A stretch of DNA of 64,000 nucleotides, from contig NZ_OY760905.1 in assembly GCF_963664135.1 (NCBI RefSeq), positions 1,302,001 through 1,366,000 on the forward strand, read 5' to 3'. A program made the position numbers and the translations under genes. The notes beneath the pieces were generated by a model. The model saw only the letters and a list, made by a program, of their open reading frames with translations. It had not been told where the DNA came from and did no database searches. Shown piece by piece: positions 28,010 through 35,761 of the stretch (the first letter of the stretch is position 1; each line of letters starts with the position of its first letter). Source of the DNA: an uncultured Acetobacterium sp. (GTDB taxonomy: Bacteria; Bacillota; Clostridia; Eubacteriales; Eubacteriaceae).

Positions 28010-29020
28010 TTATACGGTCACAAATCCTACTTTTTTCCGCACTTTTGACAAGGTTTTCCAGGCAATCTGGGATGCCTTTTCTGCATGGGTATGCATGATC
28101 TGTTCCAGATAGGCTTTTTCGTTCAACAAGCGATGATATTCATTCTGGACTGGCAGCATGGTATCCGCGACGGCTTCGCCAACGGTCTGTTTGAAATCGC
28201 CATAGCCTTTGCCTTCAAATTCCCGGGTAATTTCGTCCAGGCTTTTTCCGGTAGCACAGGAATAGATTTCCATTAAATTGGAAACCCCAGGTTTTTCGTC
28301 CCGATTATGATGAACTGCCATATCCGAGTCGGTGACGGCACGTTTAAACTTCTTAACAATGGTTTTAGAATCATCTAACAACGAGATAAAGGCATTGGCA
28401 TTTTCATCGGATTTTGACATTTTCCGAGTGGGTTCCTGAAGACTCATGATTCGCGCGCCTGATTCTCCAAAATATGCTTCCGGCACCTTAAAGACATCAC
28501 CAAATTGTTGATTAAAGCGAATGGCAATATCCCTTGCCAGCTCAACATGCTGTCTTTGATCATTGCCCACCGGTACTAAATCGGTTTGATATAAAAGAAT
28601 ATCAGCCGCCATTAACACCGGATAATCAAACAGTCCAACCCGGATATTCTCACCTTGTTTCTGGGATTTATCTTTAAACTGGGTCATGCGGCTGAGTTCC
28701 CCCATATAGGTGGAACAATTTAAAATCCAGGCCAGTTCCGAATGTTCCGGCACCATCGATTGAACGTATAAAATTGACTTATTCGGGTCGATCCCAAGGG
28801 CTAAAAGCAGGGCAATGGATTCATAAGTCCGTCTCCGCAAATCAGCCGGGTTTTGTGGCATGGTAATGGCATGAAGATCAACCACGCAAAAAAGACTGCG
28901 ATAGTCCTCCTGGAGATGGACCCAGTTCTTCATGGCTCCAAAATAATTTCCGATGGTAAACGTGCCGGATGGTTGTATTCCACTATATACTATTTTTTTT
29001 TCGGGTGTTTCTGTTGTCAT
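28010..29020 (-). CDS. trpS: Tryptophanyl-tRNA synthetase
   Basis: This class I synthetase of 336 residues charges tRNA-Trp. The HIGH-like signature is TFTIGNYFGAM (about 19-29, preceded by SGIQPSG), and the KMSKS loop is RKMSKSDENAN (about 196-206). The tryptophan pocket region (VLMAADILLYQTDLVPVGNDQRQHVELARDI) is intact. ATG at 29020 follows a GAGG-like site; it starts 16 nt after murI and is the last gene of the xpt-murI-trpS operon. No T-box leader is seen. Confidence 0.97.
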   Translation of the reverse strand: MTTETPEKKIVYSGIQPSGTFTIGNYFGAMKNWVHLQEDYRSLFCVVDLHAITMPQNPADLRRRTYESIALLLALGIDPNKSILYVQSMVPEHSELAWILNCSTYMGELSRMTQFKDKSQKQGENIRVGLFDYPVLMAADILLYQTDLVPVGNDQRQHVELARDIAIRFNQQFGDVFKVPEAYFGESGARIMSLQEPTRKMSKSDENANAFISLLDDSKTIVKKFKRAVTDSDMAVHHNRDEKPGVSNLMEIYSCATGKSLDEITREFEGKGYGDFKQTVGEAVADTMLPVQNEYHRLLNEKAYLEQIMHTHAEKASQIAWKTLSKVRKKVGFVTV

Positions 29021-29036
29021 ATTTCACTCCTCATTC

Positions 29037-29849
29037 TTACGATAATTTTAGTTCCGTCATTTCAAGCGAATTACAATTGAGTTCCAACTCCCTGATCATC
29101 CGCTCAAAAATATCACAGTCGGCAGTCGTCAAAATATGTGTCGTCCCTGCCGGTTCCTGCGTATTAAAAAAATCAAACTCCGTGCAATACTTGTTTAGTT
29201 GATTGACCAGCCCATTCGCCGGATTAATCAATTCTAATTCCGGATACATTTGCCGGATGGTTACCGATACAATTGGAAAATGGGTACAACCAAGCAAGAG
29301 TTCCTCAATGACGATGCCTCTTTTAATTCCTTTTAAAAGAATCGGTTCAACGGCTTCCTCAATATTGTGTTTTAAGATCTTTAAATCACTCTGGCCATCA
29401 TTAATCACCTTTGCCAGGGTATGGGTTCCCTGGGCAATGTACTCAACATCTTTTGTCCATAGTTCCAGTTCTTTTTCATAGCCCCGGTTTTTCACCGTTG
29501 CCGTAGTCGCGATCAGTCCAACCAGACCCCGATCTCGCCAGTTCAGCGTTTCCTGTACGCCGGCTTCAATCACACTGAATAATGGAACTTGTGCGGTCAG
29601 TTCGACAATCAGAGAGGATAGGGTATTACAGGCTAGCACAATCGCTTTTACCCCTCTATTTTCCAAATCACTGATGATGGTATTGGCCAGCATGATCAGT
29701 TCATCATTTTCCCGCTCACCATAGGGCATCCGCATTGAATCACCAAAATAGAGGTAATTTTCATTGGGCAGTCGGTCTTGTAGTGCTTTCAGAACTGTAA
29801 AACCACCGATACCTGAATCAATGACCCCAATGGGTCCATTATTGTCCAT
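29037..29849 (-). CDS. murI: Glutamate racemase
   Basis: It makes D-glutamate for peptidoglycan. The two catalytic cysteines lie in ACNTLSS and LGCTHFPI, with the family start GVIDSGIGGFTVLKAL and the phosphate-free Asp region YFGDSMRMPYGE. The frame is open to 29900, which would overlap xpt by 47 nt. I choose the ATG at 29849 (270 aa), four bases after the xpt stop with GAAAGAAG upstream. It sits between xpt and trpS in one transcription unit. Confidence 0.95.
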   Translation of the reverse strand: MDNNGPIGVIDSGIGGFTVLKALQDRLPNENYLYFGDSMRMPYGERENDELIMLANTIISDLENRGVKAIVLACNTLSSLIVELTAQVPLFSVIEAGVQETLNWRDRGLVGLIATTATVKNRGYEKELELWTKDVEYIAQGTHTLAKVINDGQSDLKILKHNIEEAVEPILLKGIKRGIVIEELLLGCTHFPIVSVTIRQMYPELELINPANGLVNQLNKYCTEFDFFNTQEPAGTTHILTTADCDIFERMIRELELNCNSLEMTELKLS

Positions 29850-29853
29850 ATTC

Positions 29854-30447
29854 TTACTTCTTTCCAGATTGATCACGAAATACGATTCCTTTTTCCACAC
29901 TCATGTCATCAATAATTGCCAATGACTCCAGAGCAATTCCTTGCTGACGAATTAATGCCCCGCCATCCTGAAATCCTTTTTCGATGGCAATGCCTACACC
30001 AACCAAGGTGGCACCCGCCTGGTTAATCAAATCAATTAACGCTTCCACAGCCTTTCCATTGGCTAGAAAATCGTCGATAATTAAAATACGATCTGAAGGG
30101 TTTAAATATTTTTTTGAAACCATAATTTTATAGGCCTGCTGTTTGGTATAGGAATAGACATCACTGGAATAAATTTCCTCATCTAAATTTAATGATACAT
30201 ATTTTTTTCCAAAAACCACCGGACAATAGTCAAAATATCTGGACGTACTGGTTGCAATCGCAATTCCCGATGTCTCAATCGTCAGGATTTTATTGACTCC
30301 CTCTCCGGCAAAGCGTTTGGCAAAAGCCTTTCCCATTTCTTCAAATAATTCCACATCTAATTGATGATTTAAAAATGAATCCACCTTCAGGATTCCCTGG
30401 CCTTTGACACGACCCTCTTGTCTAATCTTTTCTTCTAATAATTCCAT
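29854..30447 (-). CDS. xpt: Xanthine phosphoribosyltransferase
   Basis: The purine salvage enzyme (197 aa) converts xanthine and PRPP to XMP. The PRPP-binding loop is ILIIDDFLANGKAVEAL (about 126-142), and the N-terminus (MELLEEKI..EG...GILKVDSFLNHQLD) matches the Xpt family. RBS GAAGGAGC precedes ATG 30447. No purine riboswitch is recognisable in the 200 bases upstream, which instead hold repeat copy B and the end of the EF-G-like gene. Confidence 0.95.
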   Translation of the reverse strand: MELLEEKIRQEGRVKGQGILKVDSFLNHQLDVELFEEMGKAFAKRFAGEGVNKILTIETSGIAIATSTSRYFDYCPVVFGKKYVSLNLDEEIYSSDVYSYTKQQAYKIMVSKKYLNPSDRILIIDDFLANGKAVEALIDLINQAGATLVGVGIAIEKGFQDGGALIRQQGIALESLAIIDDMSVEKGIVFRDQSGKK

Positions 30448-30504
30448 TGCTAGCTCCTTCGTATCCTAATCGAACTATTATAACATACTCTTCGGTTTTT
30501 AAAC

Positions 30505-30585
30505 AACCATGATTCCGCTTTGCTTTATCATGGTTCGTGGGCAGTCGTCAACTACAAGCAAACTTGTGATTGGCGACTGCCTTTC
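30505..30585. repeat. Structured interspersed repeat, copy B
   Basis: Hairpin 1: AACCATGA/TCATGGTT (30505-30512/30528-30535). Hairpin 2: GCAGTCGTCAA/TTGGCGACTGC (30541-30551/30570-30580, one G-U) topped by ACAAG-CAAA-CTTGT. The string TTCGTGGGCAGTCGTCAA aligns with copies C and D. It lies between the promoter side of xpt and the end of the EF-G-like gene. Confidence 0.75.
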
Positions 30586-30605
30586 TTATAGATTTGGACA
30601 AAAGA

Positions 30606-30627
30606 AAAGCGAGAATTTCTTCCCGCT
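30606..30627 (-). terminator. Probable terminator after the EF-G-like gene
   Basis: AAGCGAGAA/TTCCCGCTT forms a stem with one G-U. On the minus strand it is followed by TTCTTTTG. It lies about 22 nt past the stop of the GTPase gene. Confidence 0.6.
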
Positions 30628-30648
30628 TAAAATTCAAGTTTTGCTCAT

Positions 30649-32727
30649 TTATTCTTTTTCTTTCTGGGCAGCAGCTATCACTTTTTCCGCAATTATCATT
30701 GGCGCTTCTTCATATCGGACAAATTCCATTGAGAATTCACCTCGAGCCTGGGTCATCGAGCGCAACTCAGTGGCATATTTAAACATTTCCGCCAGTGGTG
30801 CTTCAGCCAAGATCCGCTGTTTTCCACCCGATGCTGAGTCCATTCCCATGATCCGGCCACGCTTTTTATTTAAATCGCCCATGATATCGCCCATGTACTC
30901 TTCCGGTACGGTGATATCAATATGATAGATGGGCTCCAGGATAACTGGTGCGGCTTCCTTCATTCCCTTTCGGTACGCAGCAGTAGCTGCCATTTTAAAG
31001 GACATTTCATCTGAATCTACAGCATGATAGGAACCATCATAAAGCGTTGCTTTAACGCCGGTTACCGGAAATCCGGCCAGAACGCCTTCTAGCATACATA
31101 ATTCAAGACCCTTTTCAACGGCCGGGATAAAGTTTCGAGGTACTGCCCCACCAACAACCTTGTCCACAAACTGGAAAGGCGCGTTCTGATCAATTCCCGG
31201 TTCGAAATCAATCCAAACATGACCAAATTGGCCGCTCCCACCGGATTGCTTTTTGTGTTTTCCTTCGGCAGTGGCTTTTTTCTTGATCGTTTCACGATAT
31301 GGAACCTTCATGTCAACGAGATTAACATCAACACCAAATTTCTGTTTCAGTTTCTGAGAAATAATTTCCAGATGCATTTCTCCCAAACCGGATACTAAGG
31401 TTTGCTTGGTTTCCTTATTACGACTGACTGTCATGGTTGGATCTTCTTCCACCAAGCGGTGCAGTCCAGTGGCCAGTTTATCAATATCAGCCTTGGTTTT
31501 CGGCTCAATGGCCATGGATATAATTGGTTTTGGCAATTCAATTTTATCATAAACAATCGGTGATTTGATGCTGGTTAAGGTATCCCCGGTGACGGTGTCG
31601 TTTAACTTGGAAAACGCTCCGATATCACCAGCTTCCAATTTTTCAACCTCAATCTGTTTATTTCCTCTTAAAACATAAATATGATTCGCTTTTTCTTTTA
31701 CTTCTTGAGTCGCATTATACACTTCTACCGAATGATCCAAGATCCCTGACATGACTTTAAAAATCGAAAGTTTACCAACATAGGGGTCGGCAATGGTTTT
31801 AAATACCAGCGCGGAGAAAGGTTCTTTATTGCTGCATTTACGTTCGATTTCTTTTTTATCCCGGGGGTCTTTCCCGACTTCAAATTTTCCCCTGCCAGGT
31901 GATGGCAAATATTCAATGATCATATTTTCAAGGGTTTCTACCCCAATGTTTAATATTGCTGAAGTGCATAATACCGGTATTAATTCACCATTATCAATCC
32001 CCTGACGAATGCCGGTATGAATTTCATTCTGGGTTAGTTCTTCACCTTCAAAATATTTCTCCATCAGGCTTTCACTGGTTTGAGCCACCGACTCCATAAT
32101 CATATCCCGATAGGGTTCCAGTTCTGCTTTCATTTCATCGGTGATGGGCACATCAAAACAGCGGTTATCTTTTCGCTGGCTACCAGTCATATCAACGATG
32201 TTAACAACACCATTCATCGCTTCGCCTTCACCCATTGGTAATTCAAAAGGCACCACTTTATTTCCGAATGTTTCTTTTAACTCGTCCATGACCTTTGCAA
32301 AGGTGGCATTCTCTCGGTCCATTTTGTTGACAACGATGATTGCCGGAATGTTTGCCTTTTCCAAAAGTTCAATGGCTTTTTCTGTTCCAACCTGAACCCC
32401 AGCCAATGCATCAAGAACAATAACAACTGCGTCCGCTACGCGAAGCGCCGCGTAGGCGTCACCAATAAAATCAAAATAACCTGGCACATCAATAAGATTG
32501 ATCTTATGTCCACCAAATTCTAAAGGAATAATAGATGAAGAAATTGAAAACTTTCGTCTTTTTTCTTCTGGATCAAAGTCCGATAGGGTATTTCCCTCGT
32601 CAATTCTTCCCATACGATCAACGGCACCTGCATTAAATGCCAATGCTTCAGTCAAGGTTGTTTTCCCGCTTCCTCCGTGACCTAGTATAAGAATGTTACG
32701 GATGTTTTTAGTTGGATACGTTTTCAT
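30649..32727 (-). CDS. Elongation factor G-like translational GTPase (paralogue, not the main FusA)
   Basis: The 692-residue GTPase has EF-G domain order (G, II, III, IV, V). The P-loop is GHGGSGKTTLTEAL rather than the AHIDAGKTT-type of canonical EF-G; DVPGYFDF, VNKMDREN and the domain IV pattern VGGAVPRNFIPAVEKGL are clear. Sequences with the GHGGSGKT loop form the EF-G-like family, whose role (recycling or specialised elongation) is not well defined. It stands alone rather than in the rpsL-rpsG-tufA region. RBS GAGGGGG before ATG 32727. Confidence 0.9.
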   Translation of the reverse strand: MKTYPTKNIRNILILGHGGSGKTTLTEALAFNAGAVDRMGRIDEGNTLSDFDPEEKRRKFSISSSIIPLEFGGHKINLIDVPGYFDFIGDAYAALRVADAVVIVLDALAGVQVGTEKAIELLEKANIPAIIVVNKMDRENATFAKVMDELKETFGNKVVPFELPMGEGEAMNGVVNIVDMTGSQRKDNRCFDVPITDEMKAELEPYRDMIMESVAQTSESLMEKYFEGEELTQNEIHTGIRQGIDNGELIPVLCTSAILNIGVETLENMIIEYLPSPGRGKFEVGKDPRDKKEIERKCSNKEPFSALVFKTIADPYVGKLSIFKVMSGILDHSVEVYNATQEVKEKANHIYVLRGNKQIEVEKLEAGDIGAFSKLNDTVTGDTLTSIKSPIVYDKIELPKPIISMAIEPKTKADIDKLATGLHRLVEEDPTMTVSRNKETKQTLVSGLGEMHLEIISQKLKQKFGVDVNLVDMKVPYRETIKKKATAEGKHKKQSGGSGQFGHVWIDFEPGIDQNAPFQFVDKVVGGAVPRNFIPAVEKGLELCMLEGVLAGFPVTGVKATLYDGSYHAVDSDEMSFKMAATAAYRKGMKEAAPVILEPIYHIDITVPEEYMGDIMGDLNKKRGRIMGMDSASGGKQRILAEAPLAEMFKYATELRSMTQARGEFSMEFVRYEEAPMIIAEKVIAAAQKEKE

Positions 32728-32828
32728 GCTGTTTCCCCCTCGCTTATTTTTGCCAATGATTTAATTTGTTTTTTTGGTATAACGCTATTTTATAATATTT
32801 CTAAAAAATAATCCACAAAAAGATTCAT

Positions 32829-33581
32829 TTATAGATCCTCTTTTATCTTTTTCATCACTTTCTTTTCAATGCGAGACACGGTCATCTGCGATTTATTAAT
32901 ATACTCCGCCACTTCTTTTTGTGTTTTTCCTCTAAAAAACCGCTGCTCCACAATGATCCGTTCGACCGGATTAAGAGCTTGAATCTTTTGCTTTAAAAGA
33001 TCAATGTTTTCGACATTTTCCATGTTGTTATCCAGGTTTCCCAATAGATCCATCAAACTGACTTCCTGTCCATCCTGATTGCTCTCATATTCCATTGATA
33101 ATGATTTCGGATAATAGGCATTGCTGCTTTCCATGGCTTTGATGATGCTTTCTTCTGATATTTCAAGATAACAGGCAATTTCTGATATGGTTGGTGAACG
33201 CATCAGTTTATGTTCCAGAGTTGTCCGGGTTTGGTTAATCTCCCGATTGAGATCCTGAACCTTCCTGGGAATACGTATCAACCATTCACGATCTCTGTAA
33301 TAACGCTTTATTTCTCCAATAATTGTCGGTGTGGCAAAGGTGTCAAACTCATACCCCCGACTGACATCAAATCGTTCCACCGCATACATTAAACCCAAAC
33401 AGGCGACTTGAAAGATATCTTCATTATCCCCGCTTTTATGTCCATATTTTCGTGAGAGAATTTTTGGTATATAAAGATAGTTTTCAATTATTTGATCCCG
33501 TAATTCACGATCCCTGGTTTCTTCGTACTCGGCAAATAACTTTTTGACATCTTCTTTACTAATTTTCCGCTCATACTTCAT
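32829..33581 (-). CDS. Sigma-B/F/G family RNA polymerase sigma factor
   Basis: The 250-residue alternative sigma factor has regions 2 (LYIPKILSRKYGH, ..DIFQVACLGLMYAVERFD, YEFDTFATPTIIGEIKRYYRD), 3 and 4 (LNPVERIIVEQRFFRGKTQKEVAEYINKSQMTVSRIEKKVMKKI). The frame is open to a GTG at 33635, but ATG 33581 fits better: it overlaps the kinase stop by 11 nt. It is third in an rsbV-rsbW-sigma cassette, so it is released by partner switching. General-stress (sigma-B-like) use is more likely than sporulation because ytxG/ytxH-like genes adjoin; this is inference. Confidence 0.9.
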   Translation of the reverse strand: MKYERKISKEDVKKLFAEYEETRDRELRDQIIENYLYIPKILSRKYGHKSGDNEDIFQVACLGLMYAVERFDVSRGYEFDTFATPTIIGEIKRYYRDREWLIRIPRKVQDLNREINQTRTTLEHKLMRSPTISEIACYLEISEESIIKAMESSNAYYPKSLSMEYESNQDGQEVSLMDLLGNLDNNMENVENIDLLKQKIQALNPVERIIVEQRFFRGKTQKEVAEYINKSQMTVSRIEKKVMKKIKEDL

Positions 33582-33984
33582 GGGTCGTCGATAGGTTCTT
33601 AACCATGGTAATTGAGGTTCCGGATCCCCTCTCACTAATAATTTCCACCCTATCCATTAGTGATTTGATGATGAATAAACCAAAGCCACCTAATTGTTTT
33701 CCGTTGAGATCTGGCATTGCTACTGATTCTGGTTCAAAGCCAACCCCGCGATCAGTCACCGTAAAAACTAATTTATGATTTTCCACAACATAAGTTAAAT
33801 CGTAGGTTGTATCTGGATTTTTACTATGATTCAAGGCATTTGTGCATGCCTCGGACACTGCAACCTTCAGATCTTCTACATCACCTATGGAAAAACCCAT
33901 ATTGTTAGCTACTGACGCAATTGTAAGACGTGCCAAGCTGACGTATTCTGGTTTTGTTGGCAGTGTCAGTTTTATACTATCCAT
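33571..33984 (-). CDS. Anti-sigma factor serine kinase (RsbW/SpoIIAB type)
   Basis: The 137-residue GHKL ATPase sequesters the sigma factor and phosphorylates the STAS protein. The N box is VSEACTNALNHS, the G1 box is VTDRGVGFEP, and G2 is GGFGLFIIKSLMD. The start ATG at 33984 has AAGGGAAGAAG upstream; an in-frame ATG at 34002 is less good. It lies 21 nt after the STAS gene stop and overlaps the sigma gene, consistent with stoichiometric production of the module. Confidence 0.92.
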   Translation of the reverse strand: MDSIKLTLPTKPEYVSLARLTIASVANNMGFSIGDVEDLKVAVSEACTNALNHSKNPDTTYDLTYVVENHKLVFTVTDRGVGFEPESVAMPDLNGKQLGGFGLFIIKSLMDRVEIISERGSGTSITMVKNLSTTHEV

Positions 33985-34005
33985 TCTTCTTCCCTTTCTC
34001 ATTGT

Positions 34006-34326
34006 TTAGTTAACAGGACTGTCGATAACTTCGATTATTTTATCAACACCTGTGAGCGTCAGTAATTTTTTGATGTTAGGGCGCGGATTCATCATAACAA
34101 TCTTTTGTCCCATTTCTTTTGTCTTATTTCGCAATTCAATTAAAACGCCCATGCCTGTACTGTCCATATAGGATAACTCGGAACAGTCCAAAATAATCTC
34201 CGGTACCTGTGTTTTTATTTGGTTTTCAATTGTTTCTCTGAATTTTTCAATAGAGTAAATGTCGATTTCGCCTTTTATACATACCATGTTTGTTTTTTCA
34301 ATTTCATTTATGTTTTTACTGCTCAT
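34006..34326 (-). CDS. STAS-domain anti-anti-sigma factor (RsbV/SpoIIAA type)
   Basis: The 106-residue protein is the antagonist of the kinase. The phosphorylatable Ser is in LSYMDSTGMGVLIEL (about 50-64). In its unphosphorylated form it would bind the kinase and free the sigma factor. It is the first gene of the cassette. A degenerate GTTTCC N12 GAGTAA stretch lies upstream near 34420 in the minus orientation, only loosely sigma-B-like. No phosphatase of the RsbU/P class is in the window. Confidence 0.92.
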   Translation of the reverse strand: MSSKNINEIEKTNMVCIKGEIDIYSIEKFRETIENQIKTQVPEIILDCSELSYMDSTGMGVLIELRNKTKEMGQKIVMMNPRPNIKKLLTLTGVDKIIEVIDSPVN

Positions 34327-34440
34327 ACAATCTCCATTTCACAATTAATCTACCGGAAACAACACATTTCCGGATGGTCATCGATTACATGCTTACCTTT
34401 ATCTTACTCGTTGCTTTCATGGAAACAGTACAACGCTTAC

Positions 34441-34550
34441 TCTGTGCGCGTCATACCTTTCGCGGGCAGTCGCCAAATGCAGTCCTTCTTGTAAAGGCCT
34501 CCGCCTTTCCAAGCTTGCCTGCGTTTGGCTCGTTGCCTTCGCGGAAATTT
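34441..34550. repeat. Structured interspersed repeat, copy C
   Basis: Shares TTTCGCGGGCAGTCGCCAA with copies B and D. The stem GCCAAATGCAG/CTGCGTTTGGC (34472-34482/34519-34529, one wobble) carries an apical AAAGGC-CTCC-GCCTTT hairpin (34493-34498/34503-34508). It lies between the STAS gene and the DUF948-like gene, in a gap of about 280 nt that holds no reading frame. Confidence 0.75.
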
Positions 34551-34559
34551 AAAAGTAGA

Positions 34560-34586
34560 CCCAATGAGGTGATCACCGTCATTGGG
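34560..34586 (-). terminator. Hairpin downstream of the ytxH-ytxG-like genes
   Basis: CCCAATGA (34560-34567) pairs with TCATTGGG (34579-34586), enclosing the palindrome GGTGATCACC. On the minus strand it is followed by ACTTTTAAATTT, a weak T-run, about 20 nt after the stop. Confidence 0.6.
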
Positions 34587-34607
34587 CCTAGGGCTGTAAT
34601 CCACGGC

Positions 34608-34964
34608 CTATACCTTGTCTTTTCTATTTCTGGTTTGAAAAACGCCTAAACCTCTTTTTAATACGGATGCCGCTTTTACCACGGGATCAATGACATCTTG
34701 CTTGATGGTATTTAAAGCCACCTCAACCTCATCAACCATCAAACTGGATTTATCCACAATGTGGGCAGTCGATTTGGTTATATCATCGGCATTTTCCATG
34801 ATACTGCGAAGTGCCAAACGGTTTTCCTCCATGAGCTTTGTGGTTGTGTCAAATGTTGCTGCCAGACTTTTAAACAGTTTAATTAAATAAACCGTTCCGA
34901 TTACAAAAGCAACGCCAACTAATAACAGTGCTAATTCCCACAAGCTAAAATTTAATGTTATCAT
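34608..34964 (-). CDS. DUF948-family small membrane protein (YtxG-like)
   Basis: The 118-residue protein has one N-terminal transmembrane helix (about 8-30, WELALLLVGVAFVIGTVYLI) and a helical tail rich in Ala/Ile/Val (LAATFDTTTKLMEENRLALRS...) typical of DUF948. In Bacillus the ytxG-ytxH-ytxJ operon is under general stress control. Here it lies directly downstream of a YtxH-like gene (18-nt gap) and next to a sigma-B-like module, which supports a stress role. Biochemical function is unknown. Confidence 0.85.
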   Translation of the reverse strand: MITLNFSLWELALLLVGVAFVIGTVYLIKLFKSLAATFDTTTKLMEENRLALRSIMENADDITKSTAHIVDKSSLMVDEVEVALNTIKQDVIDPVVKAASVLKRGLGVFQTRNRKDKV

Positions 34965-34982
34965 TTATCAGCTTCCTAACTC

Positions 34983-35375
34983 TTACTTTTCTTCTTTTTC
35001 GACAGCTTCGGTAGCTTCAGTTTCCTCTTTAACTACTTCTGATTCTTCCCTTTCAAGGGCTTCCAGTTCTTCATTTAAATCAGCAATATCCTGTTCAACT
35101 TCCTCTTGGATTTCCTGAATTTTACTTTCAATTTGATTTTTATACTCATTAACTCTTTCAGTAAATTGTTCCTGCATGTCCTGGAATTGTTCTTTTAGAT
35201 TTTCGCCATATTCTACGGCTTGATCATAAGCATTGCCAAGGGCTTCTTCTGTGCCTTCAGCCAGTTTTTTTCGTGTTTCGTCGCCTGCTGCCGGTGCCAA
35301 TAACACACCGAGTGTACCGCCGATGATGGTTCCTAGAAAAAGTCCGCCAACAAAATATAATTTGTTACTGCTCAT
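34983..35375 (-). CDS. YtxH domain-containing stress protein
   Basis: The 130-residue protein has a Gly/Ala-rich N-terminal helix pair (LYFVGGLFLGTIIGGTLGVLLAPAAGDETRKKL), the YtxH signature, followed by a long acidic coiled-coil ending in a run of Glu (EEVEQDIADLNEELEALEREES). The ATG at 35375 has GGAGG at the right distance, although an upstream ATG at 35396 is in frame. A loose GTTAAT N14 GGTAAA match to sigma-B promoters lies upstream (35411-35441 region); I would not rely on it alone. Confidence 0.85.
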   Translation of the reverse strand: MSSNKLYFVGGLFLGTIIGGTLGVLLAPAAGDETRKKLAEGTEEALGNAYDQAVEYGENLKEQFQDMQEQFTERVNEYKNQIESKIQEIQEEVEQDIADLNEELEALEREESEVVKEETEATEAVEKEEK

Positions 35376-35471
35376 TTTAAATTCCTCCACTTTCATTGTG
35401 ATATTTACTACATTTTACCTCAAAAAGCCCTTAATTAACAGTTATTTATTTTATTTTTTATTTCTATGAAA

Positions 35472-35735
35472 CTATTCTCCAAATTTATCATTAATTAATT
35501 GAACCAACGCATCGACCGCTTCCATTTCATCTTCGCCTTCAGCTTGAATTTCAATAGTAGTACCCTGCGAGATTCCTCCGGCCATAATACCCATAATACT
35601 TTTAGCATTAATGGAATTTCCGTCTTTGATGACAAATATTTTAGACTTGAATTTACCGGCAGTTTGAACAAACATCGATGCCGGACGAGCATGCAGACCG
35701 GTTGCATTTAAAACTGTAACTTCTTTTTTTATCAT
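35472..35735 (-). CDS. ptsH: Phosphocarrier protein HPr
   Basis: This 87-residue PTS carrier has the active His in GLHARPA (about residue 15) and the regulatory Ser in NAKSIMGIMA (about 46), so both phosphorylation sites are intact and it is HPr rather than Crh. RBS TAGGAGG before ATG 35735. It follows ptsI, whereas the common order is ptsH-ptsI. No EII permease is nearby. Confidence 0.95.
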   Translation of the reverse strand: MIKKEVTVLNATGLHARPASMFVQTAGKFKSKIFVIKDGNSINAKSIMGIMAGGISQGTTIEIQAEGEDEMEAVDALVQLINDKFGE

Positions 35736-35761
35736 TGTATTTCCTCCTAATGATTATCTTT

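Noticed and set aside
30448..30648. Purine riboswitch upstream of xpt
   Set aside because: The conserved three-helix core is not present; the region holds repeat copy B and a terminator for the neighbouring gene.
32829..34326. Reading the sigma cassette as spoIIA (SigF)
   Set aside because: The gene order fits both, but ytxG/ytxH neighbours and the absence of sporulation genes in the window make a general-stress role more likely. It is left open in the annotation.
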